Below, one piece after another: positions 63,846 to 64,000 of a DNA stretch of 64,000 nt. The notes below the pieces were generated by a model, which saw nothing but the letters and a program-made list of their open reading frames with translations, was not told the origin of the DNA and did no database searches. The DNA is from Arcobacteraceae bacterium. Its GTDB lineage: Bacteria; Campylobacterota; Campylobacteria; Campylobacterales; Arcobacteraceae. A program made the position numbers and the translations under genes. Location of the stretch: positions 216,368 to 280,367 of the forward strand of contig JAGLOP010000001.1 in the NCBI GenBank assembly GCA_023138835.1. Direction: 5' to 3'. How positions within the stretch are numbered: position 1 is the stretch's first letter; every line of letters starts with the position of its first letter.

Positions 63846-64000
63846 TCACTCTTCCTTAATCTAAATTTTGTAATTGTATCATAAATAAATAAAACACATA
63901 TCGCAAACAACTAAAAATAAGACTAAAAGAGATCCAACTATCAAATCATTAAGAAAGTAAAAAGGAAAAGCACAGAAAAAAAGAGACCTTAAAAGTTGGC

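Noticed and set aside
1..64000. CRISPR array, insertion sequence or prophage
   Set aside because: No repeated spacer pattern, transposase, integrase or phage structural protein was seen on either strand.

Overview
The window is AT-rich, densely coded DNA from a Campylobacterota (epsilonproteobacterial) chromosome, most likely Arcobacter sensu lato. This is inferred from several traits: NifS/NifU as the only visible Fe-S assembly pair, an isolated atpE whose product has a cleavable-looking N-terminus, many multiheme cytochromes, a CheV and HBM-type chemotaxis protein, and the topA/desaturase/transketolase neighbourhood. No insertion sequence, phage gene or CRISPR array is visible. Non-ATG starts (TTG, GTG) are frequent, and several listed starts were moved to fit ribosome binding sites.

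Region 1 (1-18.4 kb) is a nitrite/nitric oxide respiration island. A three-heme cytochrome c peroxidase (cut by the left edge) follows an AraC regulator, an SDR and a precorrin-2 dehydrogenase/chelatase. Then come a fused two-domain siroheme decarboxylase, a pentaheme cytochrome, a Crp/Fnr regulator, nirE-nirF-nirJ-nirC reading leftwards, a Sel1 protein, a second pentaheme cytochrome, nirS, a small membrane protein, norB, norC and a membrane protein. Together these cover most of the route from uroporphyrinogen III to heme d1, plus nitrite to NO to N2O. Perfect or near-perfect TTGAT-N4-ATCAA boxes sit before at least four transcription units, with -10 elements at class II spacing, which ties the island to the local Crp/Fnr protein.

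Region 2 (18.4-25.7 kb) is mostly housekeeping: thiol peroxidase, a 31-residue membrane peptide, transketolase, fatty acid desaturase, topoisomerase I and CheV.

Region 3 (25.8-33.1 kb) is one leftward series: nifS, nifU, a DUF2249-like protein ending in CSGGGCH, a 12-TM heme-copper-oxidase-like protein, a MIP18/SufT-like protein, an FmdE-like protein, a hemerythrin, a second 12-TM paralogue and a TcdA-type E1-like enzyme. It looks like an Fe-S assembly/repair module joined to an uncharacterised pair of histidine-bearing membrane proteins. It is the best candidate here for an undescribed system.

Region 4 (33.2-46.7 kb) holds a small periplasmic protein, two histidine kinases whose genes overlap tail to tail, a TetR-controlled RND efflux operon lacking an outer-membrane gene, atpE, an MltC-like transglycosylase, and a CDF transporter with an arsenate reductase.

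Region 5 (46.8-64 kb) holds tRNA-Leu(GAG), an HBM chemoreceptor, a decayed tRNA-like sequence, an MFS/HlyD-like/BatD group, recN, nadK, a ComM-like ATPase, a c'-like cytochrome, murG/ftsW divergent from a class B PBP, a cyclophilin and a Kef-type antiporter.
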